NCBI GenBank assembly: GCA_027486405.1
Contig: JAIXPD010000040.1
Coordinates: forward strand, 1 to 64,000
Origin: Azospirillum sp.
GTDB taxonomy: Bacteria; Pseudomonadota; Alphaproteobacteria; Azospirillales; Azospirillaceae
Length of the DNA: 64,000 nt
Direction of reading: 5' to 3'
In this document: one piece after another, positions 1 through 7,028 of the stretch
Layout of the letters: every line of letters begins with the position of its first letter
Position numbering within the stretch: position 1 is the stretch's first letter
Position numbers and translations under genes: made by a program
Notes under the pieces: model-generated
The model's database searches: none
What the model was told of the DNA's origin: nothing
What the model saw: the letters and a program-made list of their open reading frames with translations, nothing else

Positions 1-1
1 A

Positions 2-211
2 GCAAGAATGGACACGGATTTCACGGACAAAATGAGGGATTGCACGGATTTTCTCCCCCAAACGCATCCTGCATCCGGTCACGAGGTTTGCCGCCGGATC
101 GCAAACAGGATGGCTCTGATACGGGGGCCGCGAAATCCGTGGAAAAATCTGTAAAATCCGTGGTGAATCTTGTTCCGGTGCGCACGCACGATGCTTCAAG
201 CGATTGCCCTG
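2..211 (+). repeat. 210-bp intergenic repeat, left copy
   Basis: This stretch is repeated in inverted orientation at 4466-4674, collinear over its whole length with scattered substitutions. The left end carries short units of the type CACGGATTTCACGGA. The right end carries the same units in the opposite sense (AAATCCGTGG), so each copy itself has imperfect inverted ends around a variable centre. The last part of the unit, ending GCTTCAAGCGATTGCCCTG, is also conserved in the other copy. No credible gene lies in it. The copy starts at the window edge, so it may extend further left. It is probably a dispersed, non-autonomous intergenic element; copy number in the genome cannot be seen here. Confidence 0.8.
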
Positions 212-258
212 GGGCGCAACGGTTCCGGTGCTGGGAATGACACCCGAAGCCCGCGAGA

Positions 259-774
259 TCATTCCGTCATGGCGCGGTCGGGCATGCGGTTGTCGTTGCT
301 GCTGTCCAGTGCCTTGCACAGCCGGATGGTTTCGCGTCTATGCCCTTGGCGAAAGAAGCAATCCGCGATTGGATTGTTTGCTGTATCATCAAATATACAA
401 CGCTCCGGCAGGCTGGTGTGGATGGCGGTGCAGCCAAAGCCACGGGCCAAGCCATCCATGGCCTCCACCAGGGTTCCCGCCACGCCCGGAAGATCGAACA
501 AATCCAGCACAACAAAGTTCTCCACGGTCATAACGCGACCGTGGCGCAGATGCTCCCCGATGGCGTATGAAAACAGCCCGTGGAGGTACCCACGCGCGTT
601 CTGCACCGTCATGATGCCGGACCGCGCGTCGGTGGCTCCGCCCGCTTCCAGGACCGCTGCGGCAAAAGCGCGCCATTGCTCCACGGCAAGGCCGGGGGCG
701 ATGGTGCAAACCAGTGGGTAAGCCTGGTCAATCTGACGCCGACCAAGGGGTTTTGCGATGAAGCTGTCGTCCAT
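259..774 (-). CDS. Hypothetical protein, possibly GNAT-like
   Basis: This encodes 171 residues if it starts at the ATG at 774, which begins MDDSFIAKPLGRRQIDQAYP. The frame stays open upstream to 972, but that extension would run over the Fnr box that serves ccoN, so the internal start is preferred. The arrangement of a central strand (ENFVVLDLFDLPG) followed by a helix and a strand (EAMDGLARGFGCTAIHT) recalls GNAT acyltransferases. No clear acetyl-CoA loop could be confirmed, so the family is a guess. It is divergent from ccoN. It has two Cys residues and no signal peptide or membrane segment. Confidence 0.55.
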   Translation of the reverse strand: MDDSFIAKPLGRRQIDQAYPLVCTIAPGLAVEQWRAFAAAVLEAGGATDARSGIMTVQNARGYLHGLFSYAIGEHLRHGRVMTVENFVVLDLFDLPGVAGTLVEAMDGLARGFGCTAIHTSLPERCIFDDTANNPIADCFFRQGHRRETIRLCKALDSSNDNRMPDRAMTE

Positions 775-832
775 GACTGTCCGGCCAATTGCGAGGACAC
801 TGAACGATGGCAGTCCGGACCCGGAGGCGGCG

Positions 833-846
833 TTGACGTAGATCAA
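833..846 (+). promoter_or_regulatory. Fnr/FixK box upstream of ccoN
   Basis: TTGAC-GTAG-ATCAA matches the Fnr/FixK consensus TTGAY-N4-RTCAA in all ten defined positions. It lies 174 bp upstream of the ccoN ATG. If activation is of class II type, with the box centred near -41, transcription would start near 880 and leave a leader of about 140 nt. An fnr gene lies at 9696-10433, so oxygen-responsive activation of ccoNOQP is strongly suggested. Confidence 0.85.
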
Positions 847-1020
847 TGTTGTGGCAGCCACCCCTACACATAGTGGGATTATTGGAGGCAGGCGTGTCCG
901 AAGCCGATCCGTGCGTGCATCGGACCAGAACCTGCCCCCCTCCTTAACAGTACGTACCCAGCGGTGGTGCAACCCAGAAGGCGCGGCTTCCGGCCGCCCG
1001 GGGCAAACGGGAGAGATTGT

Positions 1021-2517
1021 ATGACATCAGCGACTCTGACTTCAGGGGCCACCCTGGGCAGCCAGCGGGTGTCGGAAGACGTGCGTTACTACGAAGACGC
1101 CATCCGACTCTTCGTTATCGCTGCGACGTTCTGGGGCGTGGTCGGCTTTCTGGCCGGCACGTTCATCGCCCTGCAACTCGCGTTTCCGGCGCTGAATCTC
1201 GGTCTGGAATGGACCAGCTTCGGGCGTCTGCGGCCGGTCCACACCTCGGCCGTCATCTTTGCGTTCGGTGGCAACGTTCTGTTCGCCACCTCGCTCTATT
1301 CGGTGCAGCGCACCTGCCGTCAGTTCCTCTTCGGGGGCGAAGGGCTGACGAAGTTCATCTTCTGGAACTACAACATCTTCATCGTGCTCGCGGCGCTGAG
1401 CTACGTCCTGGGCTACACCCAGGGCAAGGAATACGCCGAGCCGGAATGGATCCTCGATCTGCACCTGACGGTGATCTGGGTGTTGTACGCCATCCAGTTC
1501 GCGGGCACGGTGATGACGCGGCGCGAGTCGCACATCTATGTGGCGAACTGGTTCTTCCTGGCCTTCATCCTGACCGTGGCCATCCTGCATCTGGGCAACA
1601 ACATGAACGTCCCGGTGTCGTGGACGGGCATGAAGTCCTACCCGTTCGTGTCGGGTGTGCAGAGCGCCATGGTGCAATGGTGGTACGGCCACAACGCGGT
1701 GGGCTTCTTCCTGACCGCCGGTTTCCTTGGGATCATGTATTATTTCGTGCCCAAGCGCGCCGAGCGTCCGGTCTATTCCTATCGCCTGTCGATCGTCCAC
1801 TTCTGGACCCTGATCTTCCTGTACATCTGGGCCGGTCCTCACCACCTGCACTACACCTCGCTGCCGGACTGGGCGCAGACGCTGGGCATGACCTTCTCCG
1901 TCATGCTGTGGATGCCGTCCTGGGGCGGCATGATCAACGGCATCATGACCCTGTCGGGGGCCTGGGATAAGCTGCGCACCGACCCGGTCCTGCGCTTCCT
2001 CGTCTCCTCGGTCGCCTTCTACGGCATGTCGACCTTCGAAGGTCCGTTGATGTCGGTGAAGCCGGTCAACGCGCTCTCGCACTACACCGACTGGACCGTC
2101 GGCCACGTGCATTCGGGTGCCTTGGGCTGGGTGGCCTTCATCTCCTTCGGCGCGCTGTATTTCCTGGTTCCGGTCCTGTGGAAGCGCTCGCAGCTCTACA
2201 GCCTGCGCTTGGTCAGCTACCATTTCTGGACCGCCACCGTCGGCATCGTGCTGTACATCACCGCCATGTGGGTGTCGGGCATCATGCAGGGCCTGATGTG
2301 GCGCGCCTACGACAACCTGGGCTTCCTCCAGTACTCCTTCGTGGAAACCGTCGCGGCGATGCACCCGTTCTACGTCATCCGCGCGATGGGCGGCGTGCTG
2401 TTCGTCATCGGCTCGCTCATCATGGTCTACAACCTGTGGCGCACGGCGAAGGGTGACGTCCGCATCGAGAAGCCTTACGCCTCCACCCCGCACAAGGCGG
2501 CGGTTGGCGCGGCCTAA
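1021..2517 (+). CDS. ccoN: cbb3-type cytochrome c oxidase subunit I
   Basis: This is the catalytic heme-copper subunit of the high-affinity cbb3 terminal oxidase (498 aa, usual length for CcoN), a polytopic inner-membrane protein. Visible landmarks are [15 protein letters not shown] and [11 protein letters not shown] with conserved His ligands, the [11 protein letters not shown] motif that supplies CuB ligands, and [13 protein letters not shown] near the high-spin heme. The start at 1021 has a GGGAGAGA ribosome site; an in-frame upstream ATG at 964 would add 19 unconserved residues and is rejected. It is the first gene of ccoNOQP, downstream of an Fnr box, with 21 bp to ccoO. It reduces O2 to water under microoxic conditions. 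Confidence 0.97.
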   Translation: MTSATLTSGATLGSQRVSEDVRYYEDAIRLFVIAATFWGVVGFLAGTFIALQLAFPALNLGLEWTSFGRLRPVHTSAVIFAFGGNVLFATSLYSVQRTCRQFLFGGEGLTKFIFWNYNIFIVLAALSYVLGYTQGKEYAEPEWILDLHLTVIWVLYAIQFAGTVMTRRESHIYVANWFFLAFILTVAILHLGNNMNVPVSWTGMKSYPFVSGVQSAMVQWWYGHNAVGFFLTAGFLGIMYYFVPKRAERPVYSYRLSIVHFWTLIFLYIWAGPHHLHYTSLPDWAQTLGMTFSVMLWMPSWGGMINGIMTLSGAWDKLRTDPVLRFLVSSVAFYGMSTFEGPLMSVKPVNALSHYTDWTVGHVHSGALGWVAFISFGALYFLVPVLWKRSQLYSLRLVSYHFWTATVGIVLYITAMWVSGIMQGLMWRAYDNLGFLQYSFVETVAAMHPFYVIRAMGGVLFVIGSLIMVYNLWRTAKGDVRIEKPYASTPHKAAVGAA

Positions 2518-2538
2518 AGCCCAGGAAGGATGCTAGAA

Positions 2539-3279
2539 ATGGCTCAGGAAAAAAAGGGCTTCAGCCACGACCTGATCGAGCGGAACACGCTTCTGCTCAT
2601 CGTGTTGACGCTGATCACCGTGTCGATCGGCGGTCTGGTGCAGATCGTCCCGCTGTTCACGATCGAATCGACCATCGAAAAGGTGGATGGGGTTCGTCCC
2701 TATTCGCCGCTGGAAGTGGCCGGTCAGTCGATTTACATCCGCGAAGGCTGCTACAACTGCCACAGCATGCAGATCCGTCCGTTCCGTGACGAGGTCGAGC
2801 GCTATGGCCACTACTCCCTGGCGGCGGAGTCGATGTACGACCACCCGTTCCAGTGGGGGTCCAAGCGCACCGGCCCCGATCTGGCCCGCGTCGGCGGCAA
2901 ATACTCCAACGACTGGCAGGTCGCCCATCTGGTGAACCCGCGCGCGGTCGTGCCGGAATCCATCATGCCGGGCTACGCCTGGATGAAGGACCGTCCGTTG
3001 AACTACGGCGACATCAGCGACGTCCTGAAGACGCTGCGGGTTGTCGGCGTCCCCTACACGGATGACCAGATCAAGAACGCCAAGGCGGACCTGGAAGCGC
3101 AGAAGAACCCGGACGGCGACACCGCCGCCCTGATGAAGCGCTACCCGAAAGCCGTCGTGGCGAACTTCACGGGCAACAAGACCGTCACCGAAATGGACGC
3201 TCTCGTGGCCTACCTGCAGGTGCTGGGCACCATGGTGGATTTCACCAAGTACCAGTCGCCGAAGCAGCTCCAGCAGTAA
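2539..3279 (+). CDS. ccoO: cbb3-type oxidase subunit II, monoheme cytochrome c
   Basis: This is the membrane-anchored monoheme cytochrome c subunit (246 aa) that passes electrons to CcoN. There is an N-terminal transmembrane anchor at about residues 17-40 and a heme-binding C71-YN-C74-H75 motif in [17 protein letters not shown]. Further CcoO signatures are [20 protein letters not shown] and [13 protein letters not shown], with a candidate axial Met in SIMPGYAWM. The ATG at 2539 is preferred because AGGAAGGA lies 8 nt upstream; the ATG at 2530 overlaps that site. It is cotranscribed with ccoN and followed by ccoQ after 15 bp. Confidence 0.96.
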   Translation: MAQEKKGFSHDLIERNTLLLIVLTLITVSIGGLVQIVPLFTIESTIEKVDGVRPYSPLEVAGQSIYIREGCYNCHSMQIRPFRDEVERYGHYSLAAESMYDHPFQWGSKRTGPDLARVGGKYSNDWQVAHLVNPRAVVPESIMPGYAWMKDRPLNYGDISDVLKTLRVVGVPYTDDQIKNAKADLEAQKNPDGDTAALMKRYPKAVVANFTGNKTVTEMDALVAYLQVLGTMVDFTKYQSPKQLQQ

Positions 3280-3294
3280 TCGGGGGACAAATCC

Positions 3295-3456
3295 ATGGAT
3301 TTGGACGCGATCACAGTGATGCTTCGGTCGTTCTGGACCGTGTGGTTGATGGTGTTGTTGACGGGCATCCTGGTTTACGCCATGTGGCCCGGCAACCGCC
3401 GCACCTTCGATCACGCGTCCCAGATCCCGCTCAAGGATGATGGTCAGGAGTTTTAG
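3295..3456 (+). CDS. ccoQ: cbb3-type oxidase small subunit CcoQ
   Basis: This gene of 53 codons lies between ccoO and ccoP with gaps of 15 and 3 bp. A GGGGGA ribosome site precedes the ATG. The product has one transmembrane helix (about residues 13-30, FWTVWLMVLLTGILVYAMW) followed by a short cytoplasmic tail, the typical CcoQ/FixQ layout including the WPGNRRTFD turn after the helix. CcoQ stabilises the CcoP-CcoNO interaction. The identification rests on size, topology and operon position, which together are convincing. Confidence 0.92.
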   Translation: MDLDAITVMLRSFWTVWLMVLLTGILVYAMWPGNRRTFDHASQIPLKDDGQEF

Positions 3457-3459
3457 GCC

Positions 3460-4350
3460 ATGGCACAGAATTACAAGGACGAGTTGTCCGGGGTCGAAAC
3501 CACCGGCCACGAGTGGGACGGTCTGCGCGAGCTGAACAACCCGCTGCCCAAGTGGTGGTTGTACATCTTCTACGTCTGCATCGCCTGGGCGATGGTGTAT
3601 TACGTCTTCTACCCGGCTTGGCCGCTGGGCACGACTTACACCAAGGGTCTGCTGGGCTACTCGCAGCGCGAGGAGCTGGTCGGCAAGATGGCCGAGGCGA
3701 AGGCCGGTCAGGCCAAGTTCCTGACCGCCATCGCCGCCAAGTCGGTGGACGAAATCCAGAAGGACAAGGACCTGCTGGGCTTCGCCATGGCCGGTGGCCG
3801 GTCCTACTTCAACGAAAACTGCGCGGCCTGCCACGGTGCGGGCGGCCAGGGTGCGAAGGGCTTCCCGACGCTGGCCGATGACGTGTGGCTGTGGGGCGGC
3901 AAGACCGCCGACATCTACCAGACCATCCAGCACGGCATCCGTTCGGACGACAAGGACACCCGTGGCACTCCGGGTGCCGGCATGACGGCGTTCGGCAAGG
4001 ACGGCATCCTGAACCGCGATCAGATCGATCAGGTGACGGACTACATCCTGTCGCTGAACAACAAGGCCGCCGATCCGGCCAAGGTCGCCAAGGGCAAGAC
4101 CGTCTATGAAGAAAACTGCGTCGCTTGCCACGGCGATCAGGCGCAGGGCGCGGTGGCCGCTGGTCTGGACGGCGTTGGCGCGCCGCCGCTCAAGCAGGCC
4201 AATTGGCTCTATGGTGGCGACAAGGCCTCGCTGGTTGAGACCATCACCAACGGTCGCGCCGGCATGATGCCCGCCTGGTCGAAGCGTCTGGACGACGCGA
4301 CGATCAAGTCGCTGGCCATCTACGTCCACAACCTGGGCGGCGGTCAGTAA
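3460..4350 (+). CDS. ccoP: cbb3-type oxidase subunit III, diheme cytochrome c
   Basis: This diheme c-type subunit (296 aa) is the electron entry point of the cbb3 oxidase. The N-terminal part contains the FixP_N signature GHEWDGLRELNNPLPKWW followed by a transmembrane helix at about residues 29-50. Two periplasmic cytochrome c domains follow, with heme motifs C121-AA-C124-H125 and C220-VA-C223-H224. Candidate axial Met residues lie in GAGMTAFG and GRAGMMPAW. It is the last gene of ccoNOQP and is followed by a strong terminator. Heme attachment would need the Ccm system, which is outside this window. Confidence 0.97.
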   Translation: MAQNYKDELSGVETTGHEWDGLRELNNPLPKWWLYIFYVCIAWAMVYYVFYPAWPLGTTYTKGLLGYSQREELVGKMAEAKAGQAKFLTAIAAKSVDEIQKDKDLLGFAMAGGRSYFNENCAACHGAGGQGAKGFPTLADDVWLWGGKTADIYQTIQHGIRSDDKDTRGTPGAGMTAFGKDGILNRDQIDQVTDYILSLNNKAADPAKVAKGKTVYEENCVACHGDQAQGAVAAGLDGVGAPPLKQANWLYGGDKASLVETITNGRAGMMPAWSKRLDDATIKSLAIYVHNLGGGQ

Positions 4351-4382
4351 CCCGCTCCTTTGGTTGAGACGCGTTGATGATG

Positions 4383-4413
4383 ATGCCGGGGAGGAAACTC
4401 CCCGGCATTTTTT
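4383..4413 (+). terminator. Rho-independent terminator of ccoNOQP
   Basis: A perfect 11-bp stem (ATGCCGGGGAG / CTCCCCGGCAT) with a GAAA tetraloop is followed directly by six T residues. It lies 32 bp after the ccoP stop codon. It closes the ccoNOQP unit, so ccoGHIS most likely has its own promoter. Confidence 0.92.
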
Positions 4414-4465
4414 GTTCCGTCCCCGTCGTCGCGCCGTCCGTTCGATGAACCGATGGGGGCAGATG

Positions 4466-4674
4466 CAGGGCAATCGCTTGAAGCATCGTGCGCCCGACCG
4501 GAACAAAGGCTGCCACGGATTTCACGGATTTTTTCGCGGATTTCACGGAACGCGTCTCAGAACCATCCGTTTGTGATCTTGGTGTAAACCTTATGACGGG
4601 ATGCGGGATGCAATTGGGGGCGAAAATCCGTGCAATCCCTCATTTTTGTCCGTGAAATCCGTGTCCATTCTTGC
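4466..4674 (-). repeat. 210-bp intergenic repeat, right copy (inverted)
   Basis: This is the inverted partner of the repeat at 2-211. It fills most of the 498-bp gap between ccoP and ccoG. It contains the same two conserved ends: CAGGGCAATCGCTTGAAGC at the left and the reverse of the CACGGATTTCACGGA units at the right. The centre is less conserved. Apart from this repeat and the terminator at 4383, nothing else is recognisable in 4351-4848. The two copies bracket 4.25 kb holding the hypothetical gene and ccoNOQP. Confidence 0.8.
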
Positions 4675-4848
4675 CTGCGTGACGATGATCGCTCGTTCAA
4701 GCGATTGCCGCCGTCGGCGTGGATGGCGGTTTGATCCAGCGCAATGCCGCTGCGGCATTCGGTCGCCATAGTGGTCCTGCGGCCCCCACCCATCCTTGTG
4801 TGCGGATGCGGAGCCGACAGCGGCCCGCCCCAACGAAAAGGCGAGGGA

Positions 4849-6357
4849 ATGAGCACGGCCACGGACACGCCCGACAAAGCCCCGACGATCCGGCGCACCC
4901 CGCCTGGCAAAAAGCCCAAGGGCGGCCCGCCGGACGCGCTGTTCGAAACGCACAGCAAGGTCTATCCGAAATCCGTCCGTGGCCGCTTCCGGCAAATCAA
5001 ATGGGCGGCTCTGATCGTCATGCTGGCGATCTATTACATCCTGCCGTGGCTGCGCTGGGATCGTGGGCCGAACGCGCCAAGCCAGGCGGTTCTGCTCGAC
5101 ATCGAGCACCGGCGTTTCTACCTGTTCTTCATCGAGCTGTGGCCGCAGCAGATCTATTACCTGACCGGGGCGCTGATCCTGGCGGCGCTGGGGCTGTTCC
5201 TCGCCACCTCGCTGGCCGGGCGCGTCTGGTGCGGCTACGCCTGCCCGCAAACCGTCTGGACCGACCTGTATATCTGGGTCGAGCATCTGGTGGAGGGGGA
5301 GCGCGGGACCCGCATCCGCCGCGACCAGGGCGGTTGGACCGTTGACAAGCTGTGGCGCAAGGCGGCGACCAACGCGATCTGGCTGTTGATCGCGCTCGCC
5401 ACCGGCGGGGCCTGGATCTTCTACTTCACCGACGCGCCGACCCTGTTGGGCGAGTTGCTGCGGCTGGAGGCGTCCTCCACCGCCGTCGGCTTCATCGGGC
5501 TGTTCACCGGGACCACCTATCTGCTGGCCGGATTCGCCCGCGAACAGGTCTGCACCTACATGTGCCCGTGGCCGCGCTTCCAGTCGGCGATGATCGACGA
5601 GGACAGCCTGATCGTCACCTATCAGGAGTGGCGTGGCGAGGGGCGCGCGCCGCTGCGCAAATCCCAAAGCTGGGAGGAGCGGGCCGAGGCCGGGTTGGGC
5701 GACTGCATCGATTGTTCCAACTGCGTCCAGGTCTGCCCCACCGGCATCGACATCCGCGACGGCTTGCAGATGCAATGCATCGGCTGCGGTCTGTGCGTGG
5801 ATGCCTGCGACGACATCATGACCAAGATCGGCCGCCCGACCGGCCTGATCCGGTTCGACACCCAGACCAACCAGATCGCGCTGTCGTCCGGCGGCGCGCC
5901 GGTCAAGGCGCGCTGGCTGCGCCCGCGCGTCATCGTCTATGGGCTGGGGATGCTGGTGATCGGCGGGGCCATCGTCGTTGGTCTGGCCCTGCGCCCCGGC
6001 CTGGACATCAGCGTGCTGCGCGACCGCGCGCCGCTGTTCGTCACGCTGGCCGACGGCATGGTGCGCAACGCCTACACCTTCAAAATCTCCAACATGACCC
6101 GCGACCCGCGCGATTATGAGCTGTCGGTCAGCGGGCTGGCCGGGGCGACCATCGCCGTGGCGGGGGAGGGGCTGGCCGCCCAGACCGAGCGCCAGCGCCT
6201 GACCGCCGCCCCCGACATGGTCGCCACCTATCGCATTTTTGTGACCGTTCCGCGCGCCGCTTTGCGCGAGGCGTCGCAGCCGCTAAACCTCGTCCTCACC
6301 TCGGCCACCGGTGAACGCGCGTCGTACCAGACGGTGTTCATGGGGCCGGGAACCTGA
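4849..6357 (+). CDS. ccoG: cbb3 oxidase accessory protein CcoG (FixG), Cu/Fe-S membrane protein
   Basis: This 502-residue inner-membrane iron-sulfur protein assists cbb3 biogenesis; the family has been linked to reduction of Cu(II) during CuB delivery. It has about five transmembrane segments, an RVWCGYACPQTVW motif after residue 124, and two 4Fe-4S motifs in the region of residues 286-325 (CIDCSNCVQVCP and CIGCGLCVDAC). The C-terminal part is an Ig-like periplasmic domain, as usual in FixG. The ATG at 4849 follows GCGAGGGA; the frame is open upstream to 4744 but that part lies in unconserved leader DNA. It begins the ccoGHIS cluster. Confidence 0.95.
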   Translation: MSTATDTPDKAPTIRRTPPGKKPKGGPPDALFETHSKVYPKSVRGRFRQIKWAALIVMLAIYYILPWLRWDRGPNAPSQAVLLDIEHRRFYLFFIELWPQQIYYLTGALILAALGLFLATSLAGRVWCGYACPQTVWTDLYIWVEHLVEGERGTRIRRDQGGWTVDKLWRKAATNAIWLLIALATGGAWIFYFTDAPTLLGELLRLEASSTAVGFIGLFTGTTYLLAGFAREQVCTYMCPWPRFQSAMIDEDSLIVTYQEWRGEGRAPLRKSQSWEERAEAGLGDCIDCSNCVQVCPTGIDIRDGLQMQCIGCGLCVDACDDIMTKIGRPTGLIRFDTQTNQIALSSGGAPVKARWLRPRVIVYGLGMLVIGGAIVVGLALRPGLDISVLRDRAPLFVTLADGMVRNAYTFKISNMTRDPRDYELSVSGLAGATIAVAGEGLAAQTERQRLTAAPDMVATYRIFVTVPRAALREASQPLNLVLTSATGERASYQTVFMGPGT

Positions 6358-6425
6358 TAGGACCCGACACGGATTCGACTCCGATTTCGTGATAGGGTCC
6401 CGCAACACCAAGGCCATCACCGAGC

Positions 6426-6944
6426 ATGACCATGACCTCTCCCACCACCGGCCTCCGCCCCACCCGCATGCCCCGGCAAAAGGGCTGGTACATCCCCTGG
6501 ATCTTCGTCGGGATGTTCCTGGTGGTCGCGGCGGTGAACGGGGTGATGATCCATTTCGCCATGTCCACCTGGACCGGGCTGGAAACAGAGAATCACTTCC
6601 TCAAGGGCATCCAGTACAACCGCGATCTGGAGGGTGCCCGCGCCCAGGCCGAACGCGGGTGGCAGGTCCAGGCGGACTTCACCAGCACCGAACCGCGCAA
6701 GGGCCTGATCTCGCTGACCCTGCGCGACAAGGCCGGGGCGCTGCTGGAGGGGGCCAAGGTGACGGCCAAGCTGATCCGTCCGACCAGCGTCGGTCATGAC
6801 CTGACGATGGAACTGCCGTATCTGGGCGAGGGCCGTTACGCCGCCCCGGTCACGGTGGCCCTGGAAGGCCAATGGGATCTGCGGGTGGAGATCACCCACC
6901 CCACCGGCGATTACCAGAACCAGAAGCGCGTCTGGGTGCAGTGA
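6426..6944 (+). CDS. ccoH: cbb3 oxidase maturation protein CcoH (FixH)
   Basis: This encodes a 172-residue FixH-family protein: one N-terminal transmembrane helix (about residues 24-46, IPWIFVGMFLVVAAVNGVMI) and a periplasmic beta-rich domain. The signature THFAMSTWTGLE-like segment (HFAMSTWTGLETENHF) directly after the helix is typical. CcoH associates with CcoN and CcoP during assembly of the complex. An in-frame ATG two codons downstream (6432) is an equally possible start. It follows ccoG by 68 bp and precedes ccoI by 84 bp on the same strand. Confidence 0.93.
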   Translation: MTMTSPTTGLRPTRMPRQKGWYIPWIFVGMFLVVAAVNGVMIHFAMSTWTGLETENHFLKGIQYNRDLEGARAQAERGWQVQADFTSTEPRKGLISLTLRDKAGALLEGAKVTAKLIRPTSVGHDLTMELPYLGEGRYAAPVTVALEGQWDLRVEITHPTGDYQNQKRVWVQ

Positions 6945-7028
6945 GCGTGTGACGCCGACCACGGCGCGCCCGGTTGGGCGTGTCGGCCTGGGTCGGTGAT
7001 TGGCTGTTCGTTTTTCGGGTGATTCGAC

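Noticed and set aside
40..721. Short plus-strand frames within and after the left 210-bp repeat
   Set aside because: They run through repeat DNA or opposite the hypothetical gene at 259-774, and the products show no conserved pattern.
1042..2493. A 483-codon open frame opposite ccoN
   Set aside because: ccoN is certain and the opposite product is a His/Arg/Asp-rich sequence with no recognisable motif.
2..4674. Composite transposon carrying ccoNOQP between inverted repeats
   Set aside because: No transposase gene and no duplicated target sequence is visible, and the oxidase genes lie next to their usual partners ccoGHIS.
4849..4860. An Fnr box directly upstream of ccoG
   Set aside because: The nearest candidate, TTGATCCAGCGCAA at about 4732, has a poor right half-site (CGCAA), so it does not meet the consensus.
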